A stretch of DNA of 37,399 nucleotides. Source: an uncultured Dorea sp. (lineage in GTDB: Bacteria; Bacillota; Clostridia; Lachnospirales; Lachnospiraceae). The stretch's first letter is position 1. Each line of letters starts with the position of its first letter. Below are positions 16,189-23,935 of the stretch, one piece after another. The stretch covers positions 1-37,399 of the forward strand of contig CANTDX010000037.1 in assembly GCA_947652615.1 (NCBI GenBank). The letters run 5' to 3'. The notes beneath the pieces were generated by a model. That model made no database searches and was not told the origin of the DNA. It saw only the letters and a program-made list of their open reading frames with translations. A program made the translations under genes and the position numbers.

Positions 16189-17166
16189 ATGAGAGATCAA
16201 TATCAAAGAGAAATAGATTATCTGAGGATATCGGTGACGGACCGCTGTAACTTCCGATGCCGGTATTGTATGCCGGCCAAGGGCGTCGAGTTCGTGGAGC
16301 ACAGCGAGATCATGACCTATGAAGAGATCCTGCGTTTCTTAAGGATTGCCGCGGGTGTCGGGATCAGGAAGGTGAAGGTTACGGGCGGGGAACCGCTTGT
16401 GAGAAAGGGCGTCTGCGGATTCATCCGGGAGGTTGGAGACGTGCCGGGAATCGAGTCTGTCACGTTAACGACGAATGGAGCATTACTGGAAGAGCATCTT
16501 CCTGAACTGGAAGCGGCAGGGATCACAGGTATCAATGTCAGCCTGGATACTCTGAATCCTGAGAAATTCCGCCAGATCACAAGATGTGATGATTTTGAAC
16601 GGGTGTGGAGCGGGCTTCGTGCGGCGGCGCAGACGAAGATTCCGGTCAAGGTCAATTGCATTCCCATGAAGGGCTGCAATGAAGAGGAGCTTGTGGAGAT
16701 AGCAGAGCTTGCGAAAGCATATCCGGTCACGGTTCGTTTTATCGAGATGATGCCGATCGGAATGGGAACCGGGTATGCAAGGATTCTGCAGGACGAGATC
16801 AGGGAGCTCCTGGAAGAACGCTTTGGAACGATGGAATTGGCAGACGAGGTCCTGGGAAATGGCCCGGCAGGTTATTATAAGATAGAGGGTTTTAAGGGGC
16901 GGATCGGATTCATCAGCGCGGTCAGCCATGAGTTCTGCGGAAGCTGCAACCGTATTCGTCTGACTGCGGACGGGATCTTGAAGCCTTGCCTGAATTTCGA
17001 GAGTCGGGTGAATCTCAAAGAAGAGATGCGAAGCGGGATGACGGATGAAGAGTTAGAGCATTTGCTTAAGCAGGTGATCTATCATAAGCCCAGATGCCAT
17101 GCATTTGGAGATGAGACGAAGAAGGATATACAGGAAAAACGCCGGATGGCGGGGATAGGAGGATAA
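16189..17166 (+). CDS. moaA: GTP 3',8-cyclase MoaA
   Basis: MoaA is a radical SAM enzyme that makes the first pterin intermediate from GTP, with MoaC completing cyclic pyranopterin monophosphate. The 325-residue length is normal. The SAM-binding iron-sulfur cluster ligands are C20, C24 and C27 (CNFRCRYC), and the second cluster ligands are C250, C253 and C267 (CGSCNRIRLTADG...KPC). VTGGEPLVRKG is the SAM-site GGEP motif, and the protein ends in the conserved pair of glycines (MAGIGG), which is needed for activity in studied MoaA proteins. It starts 12 bases after the XdhC-like gene behind GTGGGA and is followed 2 bases later by the MOSC-MogA gene, so all are probably one transcript. moaC is not nearby. 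Confidence 0.97.
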   Translation: MRDQYQREIDYLRISVTDRCNFRCRYCMPAKGVEFVEHSEIMTYEEILRFLRIAAGVGIRKVKVTGGEPLVRKGVCGFIREVGDVPGIESVTLTTNGALLEEHLPELEAAGITGINVSLDTLNPEKFRQITRCDDFERVWSGLRAAAQTKIPVKVNCIPMKGCNEEELVEIAELAKAYPVTVRFIEMMPIGMGTGYARILQDEIRELLEERFGTMELADEVLGNGPAGYYKIEGFKGRIGFISAVSHEFCGSCNRIRLTADGILKPCLNFESRVNLKEEMRSGMTDEELEHLLKQVIYHKPRCHAFGDETKKDIQEKRRMAGIGG

Positions 17167-17168
17167 AG

Positions 17169-18101
17169 ATGGGAGTTGTAAGAGCAGTCTGCACCAGTGA
17201 GAGACGGGGGATTCAGAAGAAGAATGTAGGATCGGCCGATTTCCAGGTGGGATATGGTATTGAGGGAGACGCCCATGGAGGGTACTGGCACAGGCAGGTG
17301 AGCCTTTTGTCGGCGGAGAAGATAGATGCATTTAACCAGAAGGGAGCGGGAGTGGAACCCGGAGCCTTTGGGGAGAATCTGGTGGTGGAAGGGTATGATT
17401 TCAGAAATCTCCCAGTAGGAACGAGATTCCAGTGTAATGATGTAGTTTTGGAGATGACTCAGATCGGGAAGGAGTGCCATACACACTGTCAGATCTATCA
17501 GAAGATGGGGGAATGTATCATGCCGACCCAGGGAGTATTCGCCCAGGTGATCCATGGCGGCACCATTTCCGTAGGGGACGAGATGCGGATGCTCGAAGAG
17601 AAGGATTCCAGGTATACGGCGGCGGTGGTGACCATGAGTGATAAGGGAGCGAAAGGGGAGCGGGAGGACTTAAGCGGTCCGCTGATCTGTGAGATGCTTG
17701 AAAAAGCAGGATACCGGGTGGCGGAGAAGCTTCTTATCCCGGACGAACAGGTGAGGATTGAGAGGGAACTGACCCGTTTGTCCGACGGCAGGCAGGTGAA
17801 TCTGATCCTTACGACGGGGGGAACCGGGTTCTCCGAGCGTGACCGGACACCGGAGGCTACCATGGCGGTGGCGACAAGGAATGCACCGGGGATTGCAGAC
17901 GCGGTCCGTATGCATTCGCTGTCGATTACCGGGCGGGCCATGCTTGGAAGGGGCGTGTCCGTGATCCGGAACAAGACCGTGATCGTGAATCTGCCGGGGA
18001 GCAGGAAGGCAGTGCAGGAGAGTCTGGAATACATATTGCCGCATCTTGAGCACGGGGTACAGATTCTAATGGGGGATACGTCGGATTGCGGCGGGAAGTA
18101 G
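17169..18101 (+). CDS. MOSC domain - MogA-like fusion protein
   Basis: Two domains are joined in 310 residues. Residues 1-147 are a MOSC domain (molybdenum cofactor sulfurase C-terminal type): GIEGDAHGGYWHRQVSLLSA, GVEPGAFGENLVVEG and QIGKECHTHCQIY, where the cysteines may handle sulfur. Residues 150-310 are a MogA/MoaB-like MoCF domain: AAVVTMSDKGAKGEREDLSG, ILTTGGTGFSERDRTPEATM (the adenylylation loop region), and VIVNLPGSRKAVQESLEY. MogA-like proteins adenylylate molybdopterin before metal insertion. The fusion links pterin activation to cofactor sulfur handling, as expected for hydroxylase-type (cyano or sulfido) cofactors. It begins 2 bases after moaA and is followed by a terminator-like hairpin. 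Confidence 0.92.
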   Translation: MGVVRAVCTSERRGIQKKNVGSADFQVGYGIEGDAHGGYWHRQVSLLSAEKIDAFNQKGAGVEPGAFGENLVVEGYDFRNLPVGTRFQCNDVVLEMTQIGKECHTHCQIYQKMGECIMPTQGVFAQVIHGGTISVGDEMRMLEEKDSRYTAAVVTMSDKGAKGEREDLSGPLICEMLEKAGYRVAEKLLIPDEQVRIERELTRLSDGRQVNLILTTGGTGFSERDRTPEATMAVATRNAPGIADAVRMHSLSITGRAMLGRGVSVIRNKTVIVNLPGSRKAVQESLEYILPHLEHGVQILMGDTSDCGGK

Positions 18102-18129
18102 AAGGTACGCTTATGAATTATGGTTTAGA

Positions 18130-18153
18130 AAGTTTGCCGGAGGCAAGCTTTTT
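18130..18153 (+). terminator. Hairpin terminator between cofactor and transporter genes
   Basis: AAGTTTGCC (18130-18138), GGA, GGCAAGCTT (18142-18150) is a 9-bp stem with one G-U pair and TTTTT over its end (18149-18153). It divides the cofactor genes from modABC and may allow partial read-through, giving different levels of the two groups. Confidence 0.65.
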
Positions 18154-18217
18154 AAATAGATACCGATTGCTTTTGGAAAAATAATCGAGAGAATTACATT
18201 ACAGCAGGAGAGTAAGG

Positions 18218-19060
18218 ATGTTAAAAAGAGTAGTAAGCAGTCTGTTGGCTGCGGTTATGGCGGGAGCATTATTAACAGGATGCGGAGGGAATCCGCCAGA
18301 AGAGCAGAAGACAGAGATCCAGGTATTTATCGCGGCCAGCCTGAATACGGTTATGACGGAACTGGCGGAGAAATACAATGAAGAACACCCGGAGGTGAAG
18401 ATCACCTATAATGCGGACAGCTCCGGTACGCTGCTGACCCAGATAGAGGAAGGATATGAGTGTGATATCTTCTTCTCGGCGGCACAGAAGCAGATGGACC
18501 AGCTGGAAGCGGACGGGCTTGTGGAAGAAGGAACCAGGGCGGATGTGGTCAATAATCAGGTAGTGGTCGTGACTTTCAAGGGCAGCGGCACGAAGGTGAC
18601 CGGACTTGAGAATATTGAGGAGGCTGCAAGCTTCGCATTGGCAGGAGGGAGTGTTCCTGTGGGGAAGTATACCAGACAGGCGTTGGTGAATCTTGGAAAG
18701 CTAGGGGAGACGGAGGACGTCTCAACGATAACGACAGAGCAGGTGTCGGATGCGCTGGGGGGTTTAGAGATCAGCGAGCAGGATAATGTGAGCAAGGTGC
18801 TGTCAGCAGTGGCGGAAGCATCCTGCGAGGTGGGAACCACTTATTATTCTGATACCTATGGATATGAAGATAAGCTGGGCATATTGGAAACCGTGAGTTA
18901 TGATCTTACAGGGAATGTGATCTATCCCATTGCCCGGGTGGTCAATGATGAGGCGGACGATGCCCAGAAGGCAGCGGCGGATGATTTCATGAAGTTCATC
19001 TTGTCGGATGAGGTGAAGGCTGTGTTTGATATGCATTATTTTGATACAGATGTAGAGTAG
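18218..19060 (+). CDS. modA: Molybdate ABC transporter substrate-binding lipoprotein ModA
   Basis: The 280-residue protein starts with a lipoprotein signal (LLAAVMAGALLTGC) whose lipobox LTGC gives Cys22 as the modified residue, so it is anchored outside the membrane. The mature part is the ModA-type periplasmic-binding fold: VFIAASLNTVMTELAEKYNE, ITYNADSSGTLLTQIEEG, DIFFSAAQKQMDQLE, and CEVGTTYYSD. The serines in AAS and SSGT are in the usual oxyanion-binding places. Its neighbours ModB and ModC complete the importer. It could also carry tungstate; sequence alone does not decide. CAGGAGAGTAAGG precedes the start. Confidence 0.95.
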   Translation: MLKRVVSSLLAAVMAGALLTGCGGNPPEEQKTEIQVFIAASLNTVMTELAEKYNEEHPEVKITYNADSSGTLLTQIEEGYECDIFFSAAQKQMDQLEADGLVEEGTRADVVNNQVVVVTFKGSGTKVTGLENIEEAASFALAGGSVPVGKYTRQALVNLGKLGETEDVSTITTEQVSDALGGLEISEQDNVSKVLSAVAEASCEVGTTYYSDTYGYEDKLGILETVSYDLTGNVIYPIARVVNDEADDAQKAAADDFMKFILSDEVKAVFDMHYFDTDVE

Positions 19061-19123
19061 TCATTATGTTCGATGCCCTGCTGTTTGTGGCGGGGCTTTG
19101 ATTGGACGGGAGGTAGCGGCCAT

Positions 19124-19828
19124 ATGGGAACGATATGGGATATTTTGAACGATCTGGACTGGAGTCCGCTGTGGATTTCATTAAAAACGGGAGCGGTGGC
19201 AACCTTTATCTCTTTCTTCCTTGGGATCTATGCCGCAAGGAAGGTGGTCAAAATGGCGCCCGGGAAGAAGGCGGTCATAGACGGGCTCCTGACCCTTCCT
19301 ATGGTGCTCCCGCCAACGGTTGCGGGTTTCTTCCTGCTGCTTCTTTTCAGCAGGAGGAGGCCCCTTGGAATCTTCTTGTATGAGAATCTGGATATCAAGG
19401 TGGTGCAGACCTGGCTTGGGTGCGTGATCGCGGCGACGGTGATCGCATTTCCGCTGATGTATCGGAATGCCAGGGCGGCGTTCGAGCAGATCGATGTGAA
19501 CCTTGTGTATGCGGGGAGGACGCTTGGAATGTCGGAGATGCGGATCTTCTGGGAAGTGGTAGTACCAAGTGCGGGGCCTGGAATCGCGTCGGGCACGATC
19601 CTGACATTTGCAAGAGCTCTTGGAGAGTACGGGGCGACGTCCATGCTGGCGGGCAATATTCCGGGGAAGACGGGAACTATCTCCCAGAGGATAGCCATGG
19701 TGATCCAGGACGGAGATTACGTGACGGCGGGAATCTGGGTCGCGGCCGTGATCCTGATCGCACTTGCTGCGATCATCCTGATGAATCTGATCTCAGGGAA
19801 ACGGATGAAGACGGTAAAACGATGGTAG
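19124..19828 (+). CDS. modB: Molybdate ABC transporter permease ModB
   Basis: ModB is the membrane channel of the importer. The product of 234 residues has about five or six membrane segments (SLKTGAVATFISFFLGIYAA, LPMVLPPTVAGFFLLLLFSR, VQTWLGCVIAATVIAFPLMY, IWVAAVILIALAAIILMNLI). The conserved EAA loop that contacts ModC reads AGRTLGMSEMRIFWEVVVPS with ALGEYGATSMLAGNIPGKTG after it. I chose the ATG at 19124 because GGGAGG lies 10 bases upstream; an earlier in-frame ATG at 19073 would add a cysteine-rich, non-family stretch. It follows modA by 63 bases and precedes modC by 13. Confidence 0.95.
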   Translation: MGTIWDILNDLDWSPLWISLKTGAVATFISFFLGIYAARKVVKMAPGKKAVIDGLLTLPMVLPPTVAGFFLLLLFSRRRPLGIFLYENLDIKVVQTWLGCVIAATVIAFPLMYRNARAAFEQIDVNLVYAGRTLGMSEMRIFWEVVVPSAGPGIASGTILTFARALGEYGATSMLAGNIPGKTGTISQRIAMVIQDGDYVTAGIWVAAVILIALAAIILMNLISGKRMKTVKRW

Positions 19829-19841
19829 AAAGGGAAGCAGG

Positions 19842-20903
19842 ATGGGATTGACGGTATGTATCAAGCGAAAATTAGGTGATTTCTGTCTGGACATTGATAT
19901 TCAAAGCGAGTCCTCACGTATCGGTATCCTTGGGGCTTCCGGCTGCGGGAAGAGCATGACGTTAAAGAGCATAGCGGGGATCGAGACGCCGGATCTGGGA
20001 GTGATCACGGTGAACGGGCAGACCTTCTATCATTCGGATGAAAAGATCAATGTGAAGCCGCAGAAGCGTAAGGTGGGATATCTCTTTCAGAATTATGCAT
20101 TATTCCCCACGATGACGGTGGCGAAGAATATTGAAGCCGGACTGAAAGGCACCAGGCAGGAGAAGCAGAAGCGGGTGGATGAGATGATCCGTACATTTCA
20201 ACTGGACGGTTTGAAGGATCATTTGCCGGGAGAACTGTCCGGAGGGCAGCAGCAGAGAGCGGCGCTTGCACGGATCATGGCCTATGAACCGGATGTGATC
20301 CTGTTAGACGAGCCATTTTCCGCGATGGATATGTTCCTTAAGGACCGGCTGCAGCAGGAATTGATCGAGATGCTCTCGGATTATCGGGGAATCGTGATCC
20401 TGGTATCCCACAACAGAGATGAGATCTACCGGTTCAGCGAAGAACTGATCATCATGGACAGAGGCGCGGTGGTCACATCCGGGAAGACGAAGGAGATCTT
20501 TGCCAATCCCGGTAAGAGGGAGGCGGCGCGCCTTACCGGATGTAAGAATATATCGAGGATTCAGAGGCTTGATGCTCATAGGATGAAGGCGCTTGATTGG
20601 GGCGTGGAGCTGACGCTGCAAAGAGAGATACCGGAGGATACTGCTTATGCCGGATTCCGTGCGCATGAATTCCTTCCCGTCTGGGGAGAACGGCGGGAGA
20701 ACTGTATCAGGGTGCGGCTTGCGGGACAGGCGGAACTTCCTTTTGAGAAGAATTATTATCTGAAGCCGGAAGAAGAGAGCGCAGGTTGGGATAAGGGGCA
20801 TATATGCTGGTTTCTGCAGAAGGATAAGTGGGGGATATTGGAAGAAAAAGGGATGCCGGATTATCTGCAGTTCCGGGAGGAGGAGCTATTGCTGCTGTCT
20901 TAG
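19842..20903 (+). CDS. modC: Molybdate ABC transporter ATPase ModC
   Basis: ModC powers molybdate import by ATP hydrolysis at the inner face of the membrane. The 353-residue protein shows Walker A GASGCGKS (31-38), the Q-loop LFQNYALFP near 83, signature LSGGQQQR (132-139), Walker B VILLDEP and the H-loop H190 (LVSHNRDE). The family's C-terminal regulatory part (about 230-353) is present, but I do not recognise a clear molybdate-binding TOBE/MOP repeat in it, so ligand feedback on transport may be absent or altered. It is the last gene of modABC; AAAGGGAAGCAGG lies before the ATG. No strong terminator is seen before the next promoter at 20923. Confidence 0.95.
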   Translation: MGLTVCIKRKLGDFCLDIDIQSESSRIGILGASGCGKSMTLKSIAGIETPDLGVITVNGQTFYHSDEKINVKPQKRKVGYLFQNYALFPTMTVAKNIEAGLKGTRQEKQKRVDEMIRTFQLDGLKDHLPGELSGGQQQRAALARIMAYEPDVILLDEPFSAMDMFLKDRLQQELIEMLSDYRGIVILVSHNRDEIYRFSEELIIMDRGAVVTSGKTKEIFANPGKREAARLTGCKNISRIQRLDAHRMKALDWGVELTLQREIPEDTAYAGFRAHEFLPVWGERRENCIRVRLAGQAELPFEKNYYLKPEEESAGWDKGHICWFLQKDKWGILEEKGMPDYLQFREEELLLLS

Positions 20904-20922
20904 ATTGCTGTGAAGATGTTTG

Positions 20923-20952
20923 TTGACTTTTATTTGGAGAAGGAGATATACT
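20923..20952 (+). promoter_or_regulatory. Promoter of the MNT/HEPN pair
   Basis: TTGACT (20923-20928), an 18-bp spacer and TATACT (20947-20952) form a plausible sigma-A promoter, with an AT-rich start region (TATATATAATAG). It lies 50 bases before the GTG start at 21002. Confidence 0.65.
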
Positions 20953-21001
20953 ATATATAATAGTTTAGAGGATTAATTGTAGTAGAAGGGAGGTTTGACA
21001 T

Positions 21002-21343
21002 GTGCCGCAGCCATTACAGTGTTTGATAGATCAGTATGTTTCTGAGATAAAGAAAATATATGGTTCGCATCTGCGAAAAGTGATATTGTATGGTTCTTAT
21101 GCCAGAGGGGATTTTAGAATGGATTCAGATGTTGACATTATGATATTGCTTGATATGTCTGATTTGGATTTGAAGGTATATAGTCAGAAACTCTCTTATA
21201 TGACCTATGATTTTAATTTAGATAATGATCTTGATATAAAACCAATTGCTAAGAGCGAGGCTCATTTTAAAAAGTGGATTACAAATTATCCGTTTTATGC
21301 GAGCATTCATGAAGAAGGAGTGATCTTATATGGAGCGGCCTGA
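21002..21343 (+). CDS. MNT-type nucleotidyltransferase (MntA-like antitoxin candidate)
   Basis: The 113-residue protein is a minimal nucleotidyltransferase: ILYGSYARGDFRMDSDVDIM has the GSxARG and SDxDI motifs, with D39/D41-like metal-binding aspartates, and ends with a third acidic strand (LDNDLDIKPIAK). Together with the following HEPN gene it matches the MNT-HEPN (MntA-HepT-like) toxin-antitoxin type, in which MntA modifies the HEPN toxin with AMP in studied cases. The start is GTG at 21002, with GGGAGG eight bases upstream; an overlapping ATG at 21000 opens only a short frame (MCRSHYSV, stop) and is a decoy. The DNA is more AT-rich than modC, fitting horizontal gain. Confidence 0.9.
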   Translation: MPQPLQCLIDQYVSEIKKIYGSHLRKVILYGSYARGDFRMDSDVDIMILLDMSDLDLKVYSQKLSYMTYDFNLDNDLDIKPIAKSEAHFKKWITNYPFYASIHEEGVILYGAA

Positions 21344-21758
21344 AGAAAATATAGGAACGCAGAAAGACTTATGTTTATATCGAATCCAGACTGCCAAAGA
21401 GAATTTGAAATCAGCAAGAATATTACTGGCATCAGAAGAGTACAAAGGAGCGAATAATCGAGCTTATTATGCTATTTTTCATGCGATAAATGCAGTACAT
21501 GCGTTAGATGAAAATACTTTTAAACGGCACAAGGATGTAATTGGATATTTTAATAAAAACTATGTGAAAACGGATATTTTCCCAAGAGAGATTGGAAGAA
21601 AAGTAGGTGAAGCAGAAGAAATACGTCATGCAAGTGATTATGATGATTTTTACATTGCCAGCCGTGATGAATCTGAACGACAGGTCATGGTGGCTGATGA
21701 ATTTATACAGATGATTGAAAGATATTGTGTGGAACGGATTGAAGCAGCTGATTATTAA
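21330..21758 (+). CDS. HEPN domain protein (HepT-like toxin candidate)
   Basis: The 142-residue helical protein overlaps the MNT gene by 14 bases. It has the HEPN pattern LYRIQTAKENLKSARILLAS, NNRAYYAIFHAINAVHA and a late IRHASDYDDFY, where the R-H pair and the KRHKDVIGYFNKNYV stretch are candidates for the RNase centre (RX4-6H type motif). HEPN toxins are usually RNases cutting tRNA or mRNA; for this protein the activity is inferred from the family, not shown. With MNT it forms the two-gene accessory module. The assignment of which partner is the toxin follows family precedent. Confidence 0.88.
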   Translation: MERPEENIGTQKDLCLYRIQTAKENLKSARILLASEEYKGANNRAYYAIFHAINAVHALDENTFKRHKDVIGYFNKNYVKTDIFPREIGRKVGEAEEIRHASDYDDFYIASRDESERQVMVADEFIQMIERYCVERIEAADY

Positions 21759-21762
21759 ATTA

Positions 21763-22227
21763 GTGTACAAATGTATCTGGGAATGGGGAATCAGCGGGAA
21801 ATCATTGGTATCCTATGTATTTCTTCTCTTATTAGCCGCAGCCGCATGGAAGGATATCCGCACAAGGCGGATCCCCAACGTGTTCGTCCTTGGAATAGCG
21901 GCGGCAGGCATACTTTCTATTCCGTTTTTCCCCGCAATCAGCCTTGCAGACAGAGGGATCGGGATATTCTGTGTAAGCCTGCCCCTTCTGATCATTACGT
22001 TACTCATACCGGGAAGCTTTGGCGGCGGAGACATTAAGCTGACGGCTGCCAGCGGAATTTTCTTGGGATGGGAGATGAATCTCAGGGCATTTGCGCTGGC
22101 AGTTCTCATAGCGGGAGCCTGGTGTATCTGGAAGCTGCTGAGAAAGCAGCTTGATCGTAAGGCTCAGATTGCATTCGGCCCCTTCTTGTGTATAGGGATC
22201 TTCACGGAAGTGATACGTCTAATCTAA
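21763..22227 (+). CDS. A24 prepilin peptidase family protein
   Basis: A small membrane aspartic protease of the type IV prepilin leader peptidase family (A24; TadV/CpaA-size). The first catalytic aspartate is in AAAAWKDIRTRRIPN and the second in GSFGGGDIKLTAASG, the GxGD motif, both intact. There are four or five membrane segments. It would cleave and possibly methylate prepilin-like proteins, but no pilin or secretion gene is near. The start is uncertain: no ATG lies in frame; GTG at 21763, four bases after the HEPN stop, or TTG at 21805 are the best choices, both with weak ribosome binding sites, and a TTG at 21715 would overlap the HEPN gene. Its end overlaps the convergent anti-sigma gene by nine bases. 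Confidence 0.8.
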   Translation: MYKCIWEWGISGKSLVSYVFLLLLAAAAWKDIRTRRIPNVFVLGIAAAGILSIPFFPAISLADRGIGIFCVSLPLLIITLLIPGSFGGGDIKLTAASGIFLGWEMNLRAFALAVLIAGAWCIWKLLRKQLDRKAQIAFGPFLCIGIFTEVIRLI

Positions 22228-23163
22228 TTCATCATGAACCTGTATAGGAAAGCGGTCTGCCGGATTCTTTATATCGCGGTAATAATCTATGAAGCGTTCA
22301 AAGAGTTCGTCTTGAGACGTTGTCTCGCCGATCAATTCCATCTCATCAAGCGCTTTCTGAGCATTGCCGTCAATCTGGTATGTCTGGATCGCCTTTTCTT
22401 CTATATACTTGGGGGCCTTCTCAAGCGTCTGCCCTTCTTCCCAGATCACAAGCCTGTCTTTCTTGCCTTTCCCTTGGTAATTGATAGAAATACAAGTATA
22501 AGTAGAATCAGGGTCAAGGTTTGAATAGAAATCTCCGGAAACTTCCGCGGGGAATATGATGCTCATGGTGTCATAGTAAAAATACTTCTCTTCATCTACA
22601 GACAGCGGATACTGACAATGTAGTTCGTAAAAGCCTTCGTGTTTGTCCGAGGTTTTGTCAATGATTTCCATGGAGTTCAGGGTCGGCGGGGCGATCAGTT
22701 TCGGGAATTCTAATGTACAATAGATATCCCCGCCCGCCAGTTGGTAGAGCTCCGTGACCTTAATATCCTCTGCCGGTACGGCGAAGATGCTTGAATTCTG
22801 GAACTCTGTCCAGCCGATTTTGATCAGCGCCGCGGCGACCAGCAGGAAGAAACTCACGATCAGCGTATTCAGGAGAGTGGCCTTCTTGCGGTATTTCCGT
22901 AGTGTCTTTATGAACCGTGCGTCTTCATTATTTCCAACGTCCTGTCCGGCCGTTACCGGTGGGAGCGGTTTGGCGGTCTGTTCGTAAGCCTTGCGGCATC
23001 CTTCGCAGCCTTTTATGTGTTCCATGATAACTTCGCTGCTTTCCTTGCTGCATACATCGTCTTCATACAGGATCAGCAGATCCCGGACTACGCCGCAGGG
23101 AATGTCCGTATGATCCGGATTCTGTCTGTTGTTCATAGTATTCATATTATTCGTATTATTCAT
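22219..23163 (-). CDS. Anti-sigma factor with zinc finger (zf-HC2 type)
   Basis: The 314-residue protein starts with a short zf-HC2-type finger: C23, C38, then HIKGCEGC giving H49, C53 and C56, the ZAS domain of many anti-ECF sigma factors. A single membrane segment at about 96-118 (LLNTLIVSFFLLVAAALI) follows, then an outer domain of about 190 residues that I do not recognise and which probably senses an envelope signal. The gene lies 57 bases after the ECF sigma gene, so they are co-transcribed. AGGAGGGAAAAAGA precedes the ATG; there are alternative ATG codons seven and ten residues in. Its stop overlaps the prepilin peptidase gene by nine bases. Confidence 0.88.
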   Translation of the reverse strand: MNNTNNMNTMNNRQNPDHTDIPCGVVRDLLILYEDDVCSKESSEVIMEHIKGCEGCRKAYEQTAKPLPPVTAGQDVGNNEDARFIKTLRKYRKKATLLNTLIVSFFLLVAAALIKIGWTEFQNSSIFAVPAEDIKVTELYQLAGGDIYCTLEFPKLIAPPTLNSMEIIDKTSDKHEGFYELHCQYPLSVDEEKYFYYDTMSIIFPAEVSGDFYSNLDPDSTYTCISINYQGKGKKDRLVIWEEGQTLEKAPKYIEEKAIQTYQIDGNAQKALDEMELIGETTSQDELFERFIDYYRDIKNPADRFPIQVHDELD

Positions 23164-23220
23164 TCTTTTTCCCTCCTTTTTGCAACGTCAGCATATTTCG
23201 TCTATGATTCGGTTATCTGT

Positions 23221-23703
23221 CTATATTAGTTCTCGGATCTTCTCTTTCGCCCGGTGGTAGGTGACTCTGGCCCATCCTTCCTTGCGCCCGAATATCTCAC
23301 CGATCTCCCGGAAAGACAGTTCACCAAGCGTTCGGAGTGTGAAGACCTCTTTGTAAGGTTCTTCCAGATAATGCAGGATCTTATAGATCGACAGCGCATC
23401 ATCTTTCCTGATACACGCGGATTCCAGATCGTAGGGTGAGGCGGCAGCGCATCCGGCTTCAGAAGTATCGGCATTCTCATCCACAGGCTTCTGCTTCTTG
23501 AGATGCGACAGGTAGGTGTTCTTGGCGATCTGAAAGAGCCAGGTTTTGACAGAACACTCGCCGCGGTACTTGCCGATATTCTTCAGAGCCTTGAAGAAGG
23601 TCTCCTGGGTGATCTCCTCGGCGGTATCAGGATTTCGGCTCGTAGCGAGGATGAACAGGTAGACGTCTTTAAAATATAACCGGTACATTTCCTCGAATTC
23701 CAT
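23221..23703 (-). CDS. ECF RNA polymerase sigma factor
   Basis: This 160-residue protein has the two-domain ECF layout. Region 2 (about 5-75): YFKDVYLFILATSRNPDTAE, EEITQETFFKALKNIGKYRG and KTWLFQIAKNTYLSHLKK, which bind the -10 and the core enzyme. Region 4 (about 105-157): LEEPYKEVFTLRTLGELSFR, EIGEIFGRKEGWARVTYHRA. It is probably held by the downstream zinc-finger anti-sigma protein. The gene has an ECF-type promoter in front (23727-23754), pointing to self-activation. AAGGAGGTGATACACA before the ATG is an almost perfect ribosome binding site, consistent with a protein made quickly upon induction. Confidence 0.93.
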   Translation of the reverse strand: MEFEEMYRLYFKDVYLFILATSRNPDTAEEITQETFFKALKNIGKYRGECSVKTWLFQIAKNTYLSHLKKQKPVDENADTSEAGCAAASPYDLESACIRKDDALSIYKILHYLEEPYKEVFTLRTLGELSFREIGEIFGRKEGWARVTYHRAKEKIRELI

Positions 23704-23726
23704 TGTGTATCACCTCCTTCATATAT

Positions 23727-23754
23727 TAGACTCCCCAGAATATGTTTTGTTACA
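23727..23754 (-). promoter_or_regulatory. ECF-type autoregulatory promoter
   Basis: Read on the minus strand: TGTAAC, 16 bases, AGTCTA, which fits the ECF consensus seen in Bacillus sigma X/M-like promoters (TGTAAC-N16-CGTCTA) except for one base. It lies 24 bases before the sigma gene start, on the right strand. Self-activation is therefore inferred. Confidence 0.65.
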
Positions 23755-23816
23755 AAGTATGGAGAAATAATTATAAACAAATACAAGAAAAGAGTCCAGA
23801 GAATATGATAAAAAAG

Positions 23817-23846
23817 TAGACAACAGGAATGCAGATGTGGTATGAT
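23817..23846 (+). promoter_or_regulatory. Promoter of the DEAD-box helicase gene
   Basis: TAGACA (23817-23822), an 18-bp spacer and TATGAT (23841-23846) read toward the helicase gene, leaving a leader of about 85 bases before the ATG at 23936. The region is divergent from the ECF promoter. Confidence 0.55.
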
Positions 23847-23935
23847 AATCACCGACACTTTGTAAATGCTCTTTGCTTGGTATCAGGCAGGGAGTATTTT
23901 TTATTCAAATGGATTCAGGAAGGAATAGACTATAT

